A DNA stretch of 64,000 bases from Pseudomonas fluorescens (GCF_902497875.1 NZ_CABVHY010000010.1:124001-188000); one strand, 5' to 3'. Shown: positions 36,552 through 46,189, counted from the first letter of the stretch. Program-made: numbers and translations. The notes: a model not told the origin generated them from the letters alone.

Positions 36552-37349
36552 ATGCTGCTTAACCTGTATCGCTCGCTGTGGGGCTACCGGGGTTTCATCC
36601 TCGGCAGCGTCAAGCGTGAGTTCCAAGCGCGCTATCGCAACTCGTTGTTCGGTGCCCTCTGGACCGTGCTCAACCCATTGTCGATGATCGTCGTCTACAC
36701 GGTGATTTTTTCCCAGGTCATGCGCGCCCGGTTACCCGGCGTGGAAGACAGTCTGGCCTACAGCGTGTACCTCTGCGCAGGCCTGCTGACCTGGGGGCTG
36801 TTCTCCGAAATCACCCTGCGCAGCCAGAGCATGTTTCTGGAAAATGCCAATCTGCTGAAGAAGATCAGCTTTCCGCGGATCTGCCTGCCGGTGATCGTGC
36901 TGCTCAATGCCGCGATCAACTTCGCGATCATCCTCGGCTTGTTTCTGGGCTTCCTGCTGATCAGCGGACGGCTGCCCGGCATGGCGTTGCTGGCGCTGGT
37001 GCCGCTGCTGATATTGCAGGTGGTTTTCTCGGCCGGCCTGGGGATGATTCTCGGGGTGTTGAACGTGTTCTTCCGTGATGTCGGGCAGTTCTTCGGCATC
37101 CTCCTGCAGTTCTGGTTCTGGCTGACGCCCATCGTCTATCCGATGGCGATCCTTCCCGAGCCGATTCAACATCTGCTCGGTTTCAATCCGCTGACCGCGC
37201 TGATGCACAGTTACCAGAACCTGTTTCTTTACAACCAATGGCCGGTCTGGAGTTCGCTGACGCCGATGCTGGTCATCGGCGTGCTGTTTTGTATTATGGG
37301 GCTGCGGCTATTCCGCCAGCGCGTCGGCGAAATGGTGGATGAACTCTGA
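36552..37349 (+). CDS. wzm: ABC transporter permease Wzm for A-band polysaccharide export
   Basis: This 265-residue ABC-2 type permease has six hydrophobic segments. The family start (KREFQARYRNSLFGALWTVLNPLSMIVVYTVIF) and the later FWFWLTPIVYPMAILPEPIQ are typical of the Wzm/TagG/KpsM group. With Wzt it moves the lipid-linked rhamnan across the inner membrane. It starts directly after the wbpW remnant stop and overlaps wzt by one base. Confidence 0.9.
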   Translation: MLLNLYRSLWGYRGFILGSVKREFQARYRNSLFGALWTVLNPLSMIVVYTVIFSQVMRARLPGVEDSLAYSVYLCAGLLTWGLFSEITLRSQSMFLENANLLKKISFPRICLPVIVLLNAAINFAIILGLFLGFLLISGRLPGMALLALVPLLILQVVFSAGLGMILGVLNVFFRDVGQFFGILLQFWFWLTPIVYPMAILPEPIQHLLGFNPLTALMHSYQNLFLYNQWPVWSSLTPMLVIGVLFCIMGLRLFRQRVGEMVDEL

Positions 37350-38614
37350 TGGGACACATACGCGTCAGCGGCCTGGGCAAGGCCTACAAACAGTATCCGA
37401 ACCGCTGGAGCCGGCTGTTCGAATGGCTCATCCCCTTCTCCCGGGTACGGCATCACCAGCACTGGGTCTTGCAAGGTGTCGATTTCGAAATCGCCCCCGG
37501 CGAAGCCGTCGGGATCGTCGGCGTCAACGGCGCTGGCAAGAGCACCTTGTTGAAGATGATCACCGGCACCACCCAACCCACCTGTGGGCAGATTGAGTTG
37601 CACGGGCGGGTCGCCGCGCTGCTGGAACTGGGCATGGGTTTCCATCCCGATTTCACCGGGCGCCAGAACGTCTTCATGGCCGGCCAGTTGCTGGGCATGC
37701 AGGTGGAAGAAATCGAGGCGCTGATGCCGGAAATCGAAAGCTTCGCAGAGATTGGCGAAGCGATTGATCAGCCGGTACGCACCTACTCCAGTGGCATGCA
37801 GATGCGTCTGGCCTTCAGTGTCGCCACGGCGCGCCGACCGGACATTCTGATCGTCGATGAAGCGCTGTCGGTGGGTGACGCCTACTTCCAGCACAAGAGC
37901 TTCGAACGCATCCGCAGCTTCCGCAAGGCCGGTTCTACCTTGCTGATCGTTTCCCATGATCGTTCGGCGATCCAGTCGATCTGCGATACCGCGATTCTCC
38001 TTGAGCAAGGGCGCATGGCGATGCGCGGCAAGCCCGAAGAGGTGATGGATTACTACAACGCGATGCTCGCCGAACGCGAAGGCCAGACGGTCCGTCAGGA
38101 GATGCTCGCCAACGGTCAGGTACAGACCATATCCGGAACCGGTGAAGCCGGCATCTTGAGTGTGCGTTTGCTCGACCAGCGCCAGCGTTCGGTGGAAGTG
38201 GCCGAGGTTGGTCAGCCAATGGTGCTGGAGGTCCAGGTCGAAGTACGCAAGGACATCGAACGGTTGGTGCTGGGTTTCATGATCAAGGATCGCCTTGGCC
38301 AGCCCATGTACGGCATCAATACCCATCGACTGGATCAGGCACTGACGGGCCTGAGCGCCGGCGAACGGGTCACCTTCCGCTTTGCCTTCCCCATGCGCCT
38401 GGGCAAGGGTAACTACTCCGTCGCCTTGAGCCTGTCGCGCCTGGACTCGCACCTGGACCGCAATTTCGAATGGCGTGACTATGGTTTAGTGTTCCATGTG
38501 ATCAATAACCGTCAGGAAGACTTCGTCGGTTGCTCGTGGCTCGAAGCGCAAACCTCCATCAGCCGATCGACAGAGTCGCCTGCCGAACCCACCGCTTCGC
38601 AGGTGCTGCGATGA
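37349..38614 (+). CDS. wzt: ABC transporter ATPase Wzt with C-terminal carbohydrate-binding domain
   Basis: This 421-residue protein has an N-terminal ABC ATPase (Walker A GVNGAGKST near residue 66, signature YSSGMQMRLAFSVAT, Walker B ILIVDEALSVGD). A C-terminal beta-rich domain (about 270-400, LLDQRQRSVEVAEVGQPMVL) follows, which in Wzt proteins recognises the modified non-reducing end of the O-chain. That end is made by the methyltransferases of the other arm, so the specificity fits the locus. It overlaps wzm by one base and wbpX by four. Confidence 0.9.
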   Translation: MGHIRVSGLGKAYKQYPNRWSRLFEWLIPFSRVRHHQHWVLQGVDFEIAPGEAVGIVGVNGAGKSTLLKMITGTTQPTCGQIELHGRVAALLELGMGFHPDFTGRQNVFMAGQLLGMQVEEIEALMPEIESFAEIGEAIDQPVRTYSSGMQMRLAFSVATARRPDILIVDEALSVGDAYFQHKSFERIRSFRKAGSTLLIVSHDRSAIQSICDTAILLEQGRMAMRGKPEEVMDYYNAMLAEREGQTVRQEMLANGQVQTISGTGEAGILSVRLLDQRQRSVEVAEVGQPMVLEVQVEVRKDIERLVLGFMIKDRLGQPMYGINTHRLDQALTGLSAGERVTFRFAFPMRLGKGNYSVALSLSRLDSHLDRNFEWRDYGLVFHVINNRQEDFVGCSWLEAQTSISRSTESPAEPTASQVLR

Positions 38615-39987
38615 GGCGCCTGTTGGTTGAATGCACCTACGTGTTCGAGCACCCGGACGCCAACTCGGGAATTCAGCGGGTGGTGCGCAATGTCATTCGT
38701 GAATTGCCCGACGCCGACGAGGCGCTGGAATGCATTCCGGTGGTCATGCTCCAGGGCAAACTCTATAAGGTGCTCAGCCTGGCACCGTTCAAGCCGCCAA
38801 AGCTGGACCTGATGGGTTTGCGTGTCCGCCTGGAGCAAATGGCCAATACCTTCTGGCTGCGCCACCGGACACTCGAGCGACGCCGGCCGTTTCGCCAATC
38901 GCTGTTCGCTCGCCGAGTGTTGTACGTAGGTTGCCGTCTGGTGGCTCTGGCCTGTTTGAGCATTCCGATGCGGATACTCGATCGTTGCGTGAACAAGAAC
39001 GAAATCCCTGCCCGATGTGTGCCACTGCAACACCAGCCGGGTGACCAGTTGGTGCTGCTGGATTCGTCCTGGCATGCCGATTTCTTTCCGCTGGCCGAGC
39101 AACTCAAGCGTGATGGCGTGGGTATTATCTCGGTGATCTACGATCTGATCCCGCTGACTCACCCGCAATTCTGCGACGCCGGACTGGTCAAAGTGTTCAA
39201 TGACTGGTTCGACTGGATTGCCCGCACGGCGGATGGATATGTCGCCATTTCCACCACCATCCGCGATCAGGTCCACCAGGAAATGATCCGCCGGGTGGGC
39301 CCCGAGCAGGTCCAGCAGCGCTGGTTCGACTATTTCCACCTGGGCTCCGAACTGGACCTGAGCCATGAGACGTCAGTGGTGGAACCAGGCCTTGTGCAGC
39401 TGTTCAAGCAGCGAACTCCGGTGTTTCTCATGGTCAGCACCATCGAGCCGCGCAAGAACCATCGCTATCTGATCGATGCCTTCGAGCGCGCCTGGGCTGC
39501 TGGCTCAAGTGCCCGACTGTGCATCGCCGGGCGCATTGGCTGGAAATGCGACGCCTTGATCGAACGTGTTCGCCACCATCCCGAACTGAACAAGCGCCTG
39601 TTCATGTTCAACTCGCTCACCGACAAAAGTCTCGAACATGCGTATACGCACTCGACGGCGCTGGTATTCCCTTCGTATGTCGAAGGTTTTGGCTTGCCGC
39701 TGGTCGAAGCCATGCAGCGTGGCCTGCCAGCGATGGGCAGCGATATTCCGGTGTTCCGCGAGATTGGCGGCGAGTTCATGGCCTATTTCGATCTGGCGGA
39801 GCCACAGAGCCTTGCCGATCTTGTCATGCACATGGAACGCACCGGCGAGTTTCCGGCAGTGCGCAATGTCCGCGAGTGGCGCTGGCTGGGTTGGCGCGAA
39901 GCCAGTGCGCAGCTGGTCGAGCGTGTCCAGCGCAACCTCAAGCGTGCGCCGGCCGAGGTAGAGAGGCAGCATGCGGATTGCCCTTAA
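38611..39987 (+). CDS. wbpX: Glycosyltransferase WbpX-like (D-rhamnan synthesis)
   Basis: This 458-residue GT4 family glycosyltransferase begins MRRLLVECTYVFEHPDANSG and has the C-terminal nucleotide-sugar site LVFPSYVEGFGLPLVEAMQRG. The segment VSTIEPRKNHRYLIDAFER is the usual GT-B interdomain motif. Position after wzt and the length close to 460 match WbpX, a rhamnosyltransferase of the A-band cluster. It overlaps wzt by ATGA and the next gene by 17 bases. The function depends on GDP-D-rhamnose, whose local synthesis genes are broken. Confidence 0.85.
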   Translation: MRRLLVECTYVFEHPDANSGIQRVVRNVIRELPDADEALECIPVVMLQGKLYKVLSLAPFKPPKLDLMGLRVRLEQMANTFWLRHRTLERRRPFRQSLFARRVLYVGCRLVALACLSIPMRILDRCVNKNEIPARCVPLQHQPGDQLVLLDSSWHADFFPLAEQLKRDGVGIISVIYDLIPLTHPQFCDAGLVKVFNDWFDWIARTADGYVAISTTIRDQVHQEMIRRVGPEQVQQRWFDYFHLGSELDLSHETSVVEPGLVQLFKQRTPVFLMVSTIEPRKNHRYLIDAFERAWAAGSSARLCIAGRIGWKCDALIERVRHHPELNKRLFMFNSLTDKSLEHAYTHSTALVFPSYVEGFGLPLVEAMQRGLPAMGSDIPVFREIGGEFMAYFDLAEPQSLADLVMHMERTGEFPAVRNVREWRWLGWREASAQLVERVQRNLKRAPAEVERQHADCP

Positions 39988-41101
39988 CGCACGGATTCTC
40001 CAGGCGCCGCGCACCGGCATCGGCCACTACCTGGCCGAGTTGGTGACGGCCCTGACGCTGGAGCCAGACCTGGAGCTTTCGCTGTTCCATGGCTGGGGCT
40101 GGAGTTCTACGCTGCCGGCCGCCGCCATGCCTGGCTATTCCCGACTGACTCCCTGGCTACGACGCGCGCCGGGGGCTTATCAGGCTCGCCGTTGGCTGGA
40201 GCAGCGGCGCTTTGACCAGGGACGGTCCCAGGCCATCGACCTCTATCATGAACCGAGCTTGTGGCCCCTGGCATTCAAAGGCCCGACCATCATCACCCTG
40301 CACGACCTGACCCACCTGCACTATCCCTCGACCCAGCCACCGGCGCGGTTGAAAGAGATAGAACGACGACTTGCCCAGGGCCTGCAGCAGGCACGATTGA
40401 TCCTGACCGACTCACAATTCGTCGCCGATGAAGCCCGTCAGTACTTTGGCCTTGCGGCTGAACGCTTCGTCGTTGCGCCCCTGGGCGTGGCCCCGCGCTT
40501 CCATCCACGTTCGCTCGATACGTTGCAGGAGGTACTCAAGCCCCATGGCGTGCAAGCGCAGGCGTATTTCCTCTGTGTCGGCACGCTGGAACCGCGCAAA
40601 AACCTGGTGCTGGCCTTGCGCGCTCATGGGCAACTGCCTGAGCGGGTGCGCCAGCGTTACCCGTTGCTGATTGTCGGGATGAACGGCTGGGAACGCAGGC
40701 AGTTCAGTGATGAGCTGCAAAAGGCCCTGGCCTGCGGTCACGTCCGGCTGCTGGGTTATCTGCCGGATGAGCAGGTGGCACAGCTGGTGGCGGGTGCAAG
40801 GGCGCTGGTATTCCCGTCGATCTATGAGGGCTTTGGCCTTCCAGTCCTGGAAGCCATGGCCAGCGGTACTCCGGTGATTCTGACCCGACGTTCGGCAATG
40901 CCGGAGGTCGCAGGTGACGCTGGCAACTATATTGAACCTGACGATGTGGACGGCTTGCGCGAGGCGATGAGCCGCTTGATCGACGATCAAACGCATTGGC
41001 TGCACTGCCAAGAGGCTGGATTGCTACGGGCAAGGCTTTTTTCCTGGGGTCGCTGCGCGAAGATAACCGCAGGTGCATACCGTCAGGCCATGGCAGGTTG
41101 A
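39971..41101 (+). CDS. wbpY: Glycosyltransferase WbpY-like (D-rhamnan synthesis)
   Basis: This 376-residue GT4 glycosyltransferase contains NARILQAPRTGIGHYLAELV near the N-terminus, CVGTLEPRKNLVLALRAH in the middle, and the donor site LVFPSIYEGFGLPVLEAMAS. Length and place after wbpX fit WbpY (377 residues in P. aeruginosa). It is the last gene of the arm. Where wbpZ should follow there is only a REP pair and then a convergent, unrelated gene. AGAGAGGC precedes the ATG within the wbpX end. Confidence 0.85.
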   Translation: MRIALNARILQAPRTGIGHYLAELVTALTLEPDLELSLFHGWGWSSTLPAAAMPGYSRLTPWLRRAPGAYQARRWLEQRRFDQGRSQAIDLYHEPSLWPLAFKGPTIITLHDLTHLHYPSTQPPARLKEIERRLAQGLQQARLILTDSQFVADEARQYFGLAAERFVVAPLGVAPRFHPRSLDTLQEVLKPHGVQAQAYFLCVGTLEPRKNLVLALRAHGQLPERVRQRYPLLIVGMNGWERRQFSDELQKALACGHVRLLGYLPDEQVAQLVAGARALVFPSIYEGFGLPVLEAMASGTPVILTRRSAMPEVAGDAGNYIEPDDVDGLREAMSRLIDDQTHWLHCQEAGLLRARLFSWGRCAKITAGAYRQAMAG

Positions 41102-41161
41102 ATGCGTATTTTGCACGTTCACAAAACCTCCAGTGGTGATTGTCGGTGCAGGCAACGAAAA

Positions 41162-41253
41162 CCCTGTGGGAGCGAGCTTGCTCGCGAAGAACGATGATGC
41201 GGTATTTCTGATACATCAAGGCGTTCGCTTCGCGGGCAAGCCCGCTCCCACAG
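41162..41253. repeat. REP doublet (REPIN)
   Basis: CCTGTGGGAGCGAGCTTGCT with its CGCGAAGA end (41162-41190) faces its near-perfect inverse, TTCGCGGGCAAGCCCGCTCC with CACAG (from 41228 to 41253). The right member is translated as the C-terminus of the neighbouring minus-strand gene. Confidence 0.9.
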
Positions 41254-42187
41254 CTGCCTGTTCCCAGGTACCGGTCATCCGACTGTTGGGAGAGAATGCC
41301 TCGAACCGCCAGCGCAAACCCAGTGCTGCGGGCCGGCGGACCACCTGTTCCACCTTCAGCGTCCAGAGCCGCTCGGCGCCTTGAAAGGCATCGACCTGCG
41401 GCCCTTCAAGAATAATCCCGGTACGCCCACTGACCTGCAGCAGATCCCCGGTGGTGAAATCGATGAACAGCAAACCGGCCCGCGGATTGAGCAACAGGTT
41501 GCCCAGGGTGTTGAAATGCAGGTTGCCGGCGAAATCGGGAATGGTCAGGCAGTTACCGTCAACCTGAACAAACCCGCTCTGCCCGCCCCGATGTGAAACA
41601 TCCACCGAACGCTGGTTTTCAATGTCGACGTAACTGGCGACAAAGAAGGTGTCGGCCCGCCGAATCATTGCGCTCGCGCTAGCATCCAACCTGCCTGGAC
41701 GCTGCACCGCAGGCGTCGAGGGAGCTGCGACAGGCACCGATTCGAATTGGCGCAGCTGAATGTACTTCGGGCAATTGCCGAAAGACTGTTCCACCACCAC
41801 GGTCAAGCCGTTAGCGGTCATCTCGCTGACTCGCCCATTGATCCGGTTGCGCCGCCGCGTATGCAGCTCGATCCCCAACAAGCCGATCGCCGCACCTGCC
41901 TGCAATTGAGCCGGGTCGTCCGGGCGCGGCAGACTGTCGAGCTGCAACAGCGCAGGCTCGGGAGAGTGGGCGAAACCCGGTTTCCCCTCGAGAATGCTGG
42001 CCCAAGGATTACCGTCGGCATCCACCGCGCCGAACAGCATGAAGGGTAATTGCTGATAGAACTGACGGTGCTGCTCAGGCAGAAAGTTGCGGATAACCTT
42101 GGGGCCGAATGCTTCCATGCGCTCAGCGACACCAACGTGCGCCTGCAACTGCTTCTCACCGGCATGCCAGGGTGATTGAAGGTTCAT
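41216..42187 (-). CDS. Pyridoxamine 5'-phosphate oxidase-fold flavin-binding protein
   Basis: This 323-residue protein of the PNPOx-like split-barrel family may bind FMN. Marks include FMLFGAVDADGNPWASILEGKPGF and the second barrel with DTFFVASYVDIENQRSVDVSHRGGQSGF and LHFNTLGNLLLNPRAGLLFIDF. Two similar barrels are fused. The last 13 residues (AAVGAGLPAKRTP) are encoded by a REP element that supplies the stop codon, so the original C-terminus probably ended near TGTWEQ. It is 67 bases after a GST gene in the same direction and is likely cotranscribed. Substrate is unknown. Confidence 0.82.
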   Translation of the reverse strand: MNLQSPWHAGEKQLQAHVGVAERMEAFGPKVIRNFLPEQHRQFYQQLPFMLFGAVDADGNPWASILEGKPGFAHSPEPALLQLDSLPRPDDPAQLQAGAAIGLLGIELHTRRRNRINGRVSEMTANGLTVVVEQSFGNCPKYIQLRQFESVPVAAPSTPAVQRPGRLDASASAMIRRADTFFVASYVDIENQRSVDVSHRGGQSGFVQVDGNCLTIPDFAGNLHFNTLGNLLLNPRAGLLFIDFTTGDLLQVSGRTGIILEGPQVDAFQGAERLWTLKVEQVVRRPAALGLRWRFEAFSPNSRMTGTWEQAAVGAGLPAKRTP

Positions 42188-42254
42188 TGCGGTTTCCCTT
42201 GCGCCGACGGCGCAGTCTGAACGGCCCGGCCTGGCTGCGCCGGGTTCGCTGATT

Positions 42255-42884
42255 TCAGGCGGTTTGCAAGCCGGCCACCGTACGTGGCATTGCGACAAAC
42301 CCCGGCAAGGCTTCGATGCGGGCCAGCCAGGCGCGCACATTGGCATAGTCGTCCAACGAGACATTGCCTTCCGGCGCATGGGCAATGTAGGTGTAGGCGG
42401 CGATATCGGCGATGGTCGGTTCTTCGCCCGCCAGGTAGGAAGTGTTGGTCAATTCTTGATCCATCACCTTGAGCAGGCTGTGGGAACGGGCAATGACTTC
42501 TTCAGCGTTATAGGGTGCGCCAAACACCGTGATCAGCCGAGCCGCGGCCGGTCCTGAGGCAATCTGCCCCGCCGCGACCGACAACCAGCGCTGGACTCTG
42601 GCAGCGCCAACCGGGTCCGTCGGCAGCCAGCGGCCTTTGCCATACTTCTGCGCCAGGTACACCAGAATCGCATTGGAGTCGGCCAGTACCATCCCTTGGT
42701 CATCGATGACCGGAACCTGGCCAAAAGCATTCAGCGCGAGGAACTCGGGTTGTTTATGAGCGCCCTTGGCCAGATCGACGAACACCCGTTCAGTGGGCAG
42801 GCCGAGCAGCGAAAGCATCAACTCGACTCGGTGGGCATGACCGGAGCGCGGGAAATTATAGAGTTTGATCGCTGGTTGGGACAT
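42255..42884 (-). CDS. Glutathione S-transferase family protein
   Basis: This 209-residue protein has a thioredoxin-fold N-terminal domain ([20 protein letters not shown], with the catalytic Ser region) containing the glutathione-binding segment [20 protein letters not shown]. An all-helical C-terminal domain contains [20 protein letters not shown]. It would conjugate or reduce small electrophiles with glutathione in the cytoplasm. The ATG at 42884 follows a TGCGGAGTCCTGC stretch. A LysR-type regulator on the same strand lies upstream, 130 bases away, and may control it. Confidence 0.88.
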   Translation of the reverse strand: MSQPAIKLYNFPRSGHAHRVELMLSLLGLPTERVFVDLAKGAHKQPEFLALNAFGQVPVIDDQGMVLADSNAILVYLAQKYGKGRWLPTDPVGAARVQRWLSVAAGQIASGPAAARLITVFGAPYNAEEVIARSHSLLKVMDQELTNTSYLAGEEPTIADIAAYTYIAHAPEGNVSLDDYANVRAWLARIEALPGFVAMPRTVAGLQTA

Positions 42885-43014
42885 GCAGGACTCCGCAGGG
42901 TAATCGCGCAGTCCAGGACAGAGCCGCGTCGATGGGAGCTATCTTCCACCGACGACGAAAACAACAGAATAACCAGAAAACACAATCCATTATTTCATCA
43001 GGTGCAATAAAGCT

Positions 43015-43959
43015 TCAGGCTTTCAGCGCAGGATGTTCACGCAACGCCTGCACCACGAAATCGACAAAGCTACGCACCCGGGCCGGGGCCTTGCGCCCCC
43101 CCTGATACACCACATGGATGGGCAGTGGCGGCAGTTCAAAGTCTTGCAGAACGATTTCCAGCTCGCCGGCGGCAACCCTGCCGGCGACCTGATAAGACAG
43201 GACCCGGGTCAATCCCCAACCCAGGCAGGCCGCAGTGATCGCTGCCTGATTCGCGGTGACCACCAGCCGTGGCTCGGGGCGAACGCTCAGGGCTGTACCC
43301 GCCTGCTGAAATTGCCAACTCCTGGTCTGCCCGACGGACGATGTAGCGACGATGCGTGCCTGACACAGGTCATCAGGATGCAGAGGCCGGCCATGACTCG
43401 CCAGGTAACCGGGCGAGCCGCAAATCACCCGCCGCACTTCACCCACCGGGATCGCATGCTGGTTGCTGTCCGGCAGCTCACCGATGCGCACCGCCACATC
43501 AATCCCCTCCTCGACCATGCTCACCACACGGTCGACGAGCAAGGCATTGATGCTGATCTCGGGGAACTGATCCAGATAAGCGACCATGACGGGTGTCACG
43601 AATAGCTCACCGAATAATACCGGCGCCGTGATCGTCAGTTGTCCCCGCGGCTGGGCATGGCTGCCCGCCGCCGAGGCCTCGGCCTCCTGGAGTTCGGCGA
43701 GGATACGTCGGCAGTCTTCCAGATAACGCTGACCGGCTTCGCTCAGGTGAACGCTACGGGTAGTACGCGTCAGCAACTGCGCGCCGATGCGTTTCTCCAG
43801 CGCGGCGACCGCCCGTGTGACACTGGCTGCCGACATGCCCAAACGCCGCGCCGCAGCAGAAAAACCCTGCTCCTGCGCCACGGCGAGGAACACCTGCATT
43901 TCCTGGAACCTGTCGATGGAGGCACCTCTTTGGCAAGAGCAAACGCAAATGCCGTTCAA
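43015..43959 (-). CDS. LysR-family transcriptional regulator
   Basis: This protein of about 300 residues has an N-terminal winged helix-turn-helix (RFQEMQVFLAVAQEQGFSAA, then SAASVTRAVAALEKRIGAQL) and a LysR substrate-binding domain. The start is unclear. The frame opens with TTG at 43959, but family members begin MDRFQEM, and at that place (43917) the codon is ATC, preceded at a good distance by AGAGGTG. The first in-frame ATG (43899) would cut into the DNA-binding domain. Either a rare ATC start or a recently lost ATG is likely. It may control the GST and oxidase genes downstream. Confidence 0.85.
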   Translation of the reverse strand: MNGICVCSCQRGASIDRFQEMQVFLAVAQEQGFSAAARRLGMSAASVTRAVAALEKRIGAQLLTRTTRSVHLSEAGQRYLEDCRRILAELQEAEASAAGSHAQPRGQLTITAPVLFGELFVTPVMVAYLDQFPEISINALLVDRVVSMVEEGIDVAVRIGELPDSNQHAIPVGEVRRVICGSPGYLASHGRPLHPDDLCQARIVATSSVGQTRSWQFQQAGTALSVRPEPRLVVTANQAAITAACLGWGLTRVLSYQVAGRVAAGELEIVLQDFELPPLPIHVVYQGGRKAPARVRSFVDFVVQALREHPALKA

Positions 43960-43981
43960 TTAAGCTCCCGGTGCCCCAAAA

Positions 43982-44071
43982 AAGATCGCAGCCTGCGGCA
44001 GCTCCTACGCCGACCGCGTATATCCGTCGCTACACCGATCCCCCGTAGGAGCTGCCGCAGGCTGCGATCTT
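43982..44071. repeat. Long inverted repeat, second REP family
   Basis: AAGATCGCAGCCTGCGGCAG extended by CTCCTACG (43982-44009) and its exact inverse at 44044-44071 form a 28-base perfect inverted repeat around 34 bases. This palindrome type is common between Pseudomonas genes. Confidence 0.9.
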
Positions 44072-44388
44072 GGCGATCCAGTTTGCGCTGAAAGCCTTGG
44101 GTAAATGTCGATCAATCATCAGTTTTCTGAGCTGATTTCAATCGACATTGATCTTAAGGAATAAAAACTGTCGCATCGCGCCCAGTAAACGCGGAGCCAA
44201 ACCGACAAAAAAATAAATCCAAAAACTGTCGCAGAAGCGAAATCTGGGGTGATCGACAGAAGCCTCAACTAATAAAAACTGTCGCAAACTCGTAACTAAC
44301 TGATCTTATTGTATTTTTAGCACAAAAAACGGTGAAAAAGTGAGCTCGGGGCTCGGTCACTTTGATGCCCGTCAACCGGTAAGCACCT
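44072..44388. repeat. AT-rich gap with three AAAAACTGTCGCA repeats
   Basis: No gene is visible. The 13-mer AAAAACTGTCGCA occurs three times on the + strand, at 44163-44175, 44221-44233 and 44274-44286. TGTCGCA motifs recur at 47730-47809 beside a resolvase remnant, so the two clusters may be related recombination-site debris. Confidence 0.7.
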
Positions 44389-44703
44389 CTAGCTACCTGA
44401 AGGGCCAAAAAAAACTCCTTTTTCAACCAGCCCAAAATTGTCGTCATCCCTAATGGCATCTCCTTCGGCCGAAAACATCTCTCGCGTCCAGCGCTCGCGC
44501 TTGATGTCCGTGAGCTGTGCAAAAAAGCAGGTCTCGCACAGATGCAGTTCGTATACCTGACCGTCATGCTGCGAACCATAGCCCCATTGGGCCCTCATCG
44601 TTCCAAACTGGAGACCGTTCCCCTCAACCTGGGTGGTGCCTCCACATCTGTCACACATGACTTCGACAACCACCTCCATCTCAACCCTGCCGGTAATCTT
44701 CAA
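44389..44703 (-). CDS. Small zinc-ribbon-like protein, unknown function
   Basis: This protein of 104 residues or fewer has two CxxC pairs (MCDRCGG and LCETCFF) spaced about 36 residues apart, a likely zinc site. The start is ambiguous. A TTG at 44703 has an excellent GGGGGAG six bases before it, and an ATG at 44679 has AGGG upstream. I do not recognise a named family, though similar short proteins occur widely in Pseudomonas. It follows the next gene by 36 bases and is probably in the same transcript. Confidence 0.65.
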   Translation of the reverse strand: MKITGRVEMEVVVEVMCDRCGGTTQVEGNGLQFGTMRAQWGYGSQHDGQVYELHLCETCFFAQLTDIKRERWTREMFSAEGDAIRDDDNFGLVEKGVFFGPSGS

Positions 44704-44739
44704 GAGGATCTCCCCCAGTTGGAAGTGTATTTCCAGGCA

Positions 44740-45399
44740 TCACCCGTGTCGCAACCCATGTACCTCTTCCATAGCCGCAGCCATCACAGCACGTGGATCT
44801 GTGGCAATCACATCCTTCGGGGCTTTGGCTCCAAGAAATGTGTTCGGGGACGCGAACCAAAAGGCGAAAGCCCAACCGTCCTTATGCTCAGTCAATAGCT
44901 CGATGATTTCGTGCAAGCCGGCGACTGGTTGGTATTTATTGAGATCATCTAAGCCATACAGGGGGAAGTAGTCTACGTCTGCGTGACGAATGGAGAATAT
45001 CAGTCGGTCTTTAAGATATTGTCGCGATCTGACTTCAGGATCCGTTCCTCTCTCGGCGGCTAACTCATCCCATTCCCGGGAAGTAATCCAATCACCACTA
45101 AAAAATATATCGCATCTTGCTTTGCCAAGTATCCGGGCCTCATTAACTATCGAGGTGGGAACGGTCTCAGCCGGTAAAATAAAATCGACGATCTTGCTAA
45201 TCGTCTCAGCCGGATATTTCTCCAGCCACAGCTCAAACAGCGTGTTATATATTTCCAGACCAAAAATATAAGAGTCGATGGTCTTTCTAGAGCTCGCCAC
45301 TATAGAAATCTTAGCGAGAGATCTAACATCAACAGACTGTTCATCGTCCGAAGGGTAGACCTCGTTTTCAATTTTGAAACGTGCAAATGGCAGAGTCAT
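44740..45399 (-). CDS. Hypothetical protein with Xre/MbcA/ParS-like C-terminal region
   Basis: This 219-residue protein is of unknown role. The middle region reads like a DNA-contact module (SGDWITSREWDELAAERGTD, then LKDRLIFSIRHADVDYFPLY). The C-terminal part (GWAFAFWFASPNTFLGAKAP, KDVIATDPRAVMAAAMEEV) resembles the toxin-binding domain of Xre/MbcA/ParS antitoxins, though no RES-type toxin lies beside it. The ATG at 45399 has GGGAG seven bases upstream; the frame extends further but without support. AT content is higher than in the flanking core genes, in line with acquisition by transfer. Confidence 0.6.
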   Translation of the reverse strand: MTLPFARFKIENEVYPSDDEQSVDVRSLAKISIVASSRKTIDSYIFGLEIYNTLFELWLEKYPAETISKIVDFILPAETVPTSIVNEARILGKARCDIFFSGDWITSREWDELAAERGTDPEVRSRQYLKDRLIFSIRHADVDYFPLYGLDDLNKYQPVAGLHEIIELLTEHKDGWAFAFWFASPNTFLGAKAPKDVIATDPRAVMAAAMEEVHGLRHG

Positions 45400-45455
45400 G
45401 ACCGTCTCCCGGTAGCCATCCCTGAGTGTAGCTCCTGTACAGCGGGCCACCTTGG

Positions 45456-45952
45456 CTAGAGGAGAGCAGCAAGGCCCAGCTCGAAGCTACCCGACGGATT
45501 GATTCGCAGACTCTCGATCTCGCCGGGTAACCGCCAGTCGGTCAGCGGAGATGGGAACCTCAGCGGTGAGCTGGGACACCACAATTCCCAGAAGCTGAGG
45601 GAATGCCTCTCCATAGAAGCGGGCTGTCCATCCCTAGGCCAATGGTTGCCTGCGTGAAGCCAGACTGTACGTTGAGTACGAACGCCTGCCACCATTCATC
45701 TACGGTAGGCTTATGCGTATCACGGGTATCGCTGTTGTAATAAGAGTTTCTCAATTCAAGAGTTGCTATGCTGTCCTCGACGAATGCGACGCCATTCGCA
45801 GTTTTCAATAAAGAATCGAGCGCAGCCGTACCCGAAGCAAAAAACCATAGTTGCTTTTTCATTAACTGACTACTGCACTTGCTCCTTGACCGCCTGCCCT
45901 GTTGCGTCACGTAAAAAAAGAATTTGTTGATCGCGGTCAAAAAGAACATCAA
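45456..45952 (-). pseudogene. Possible frameshifted ORF of unknown family
   Basis: Two overlapping frames may be pieces of one gene. The upstream piece carries KKQLWFFASGTAALDSLLKT and VDEWWQAFVLNVQSGFTQAT, and the downstream piece in another frame ends FPSPLTDWRLPGEIESLRIN. Neither piece is recognisable. The AT-rich 45953-46189 that follows holds the upstream region of the chemoreceptor gene and no other gene. Confidence 0.3.
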
Positions 45953-46189
45953 TCTTTATCGGTATGATCATCTGTCTTAAACAAGCGTCGAGCAACAGAA
46001 AACTATTGTCGCTAGCGAAGCCCTGATTCGACAACTCTACGGAAAGGTAATCAACGGATTTTCACCTTTAATCGAAAAGGAGTTAAATAGCGGTCCGACG
46101 TCGAAATCCAAGAAGCCATGTATGATTCTGCAGCCGATGCGCTGCGCATAATAATGGGCGTTCTATTAAAATTTGGAAAGGTGTTAAAA

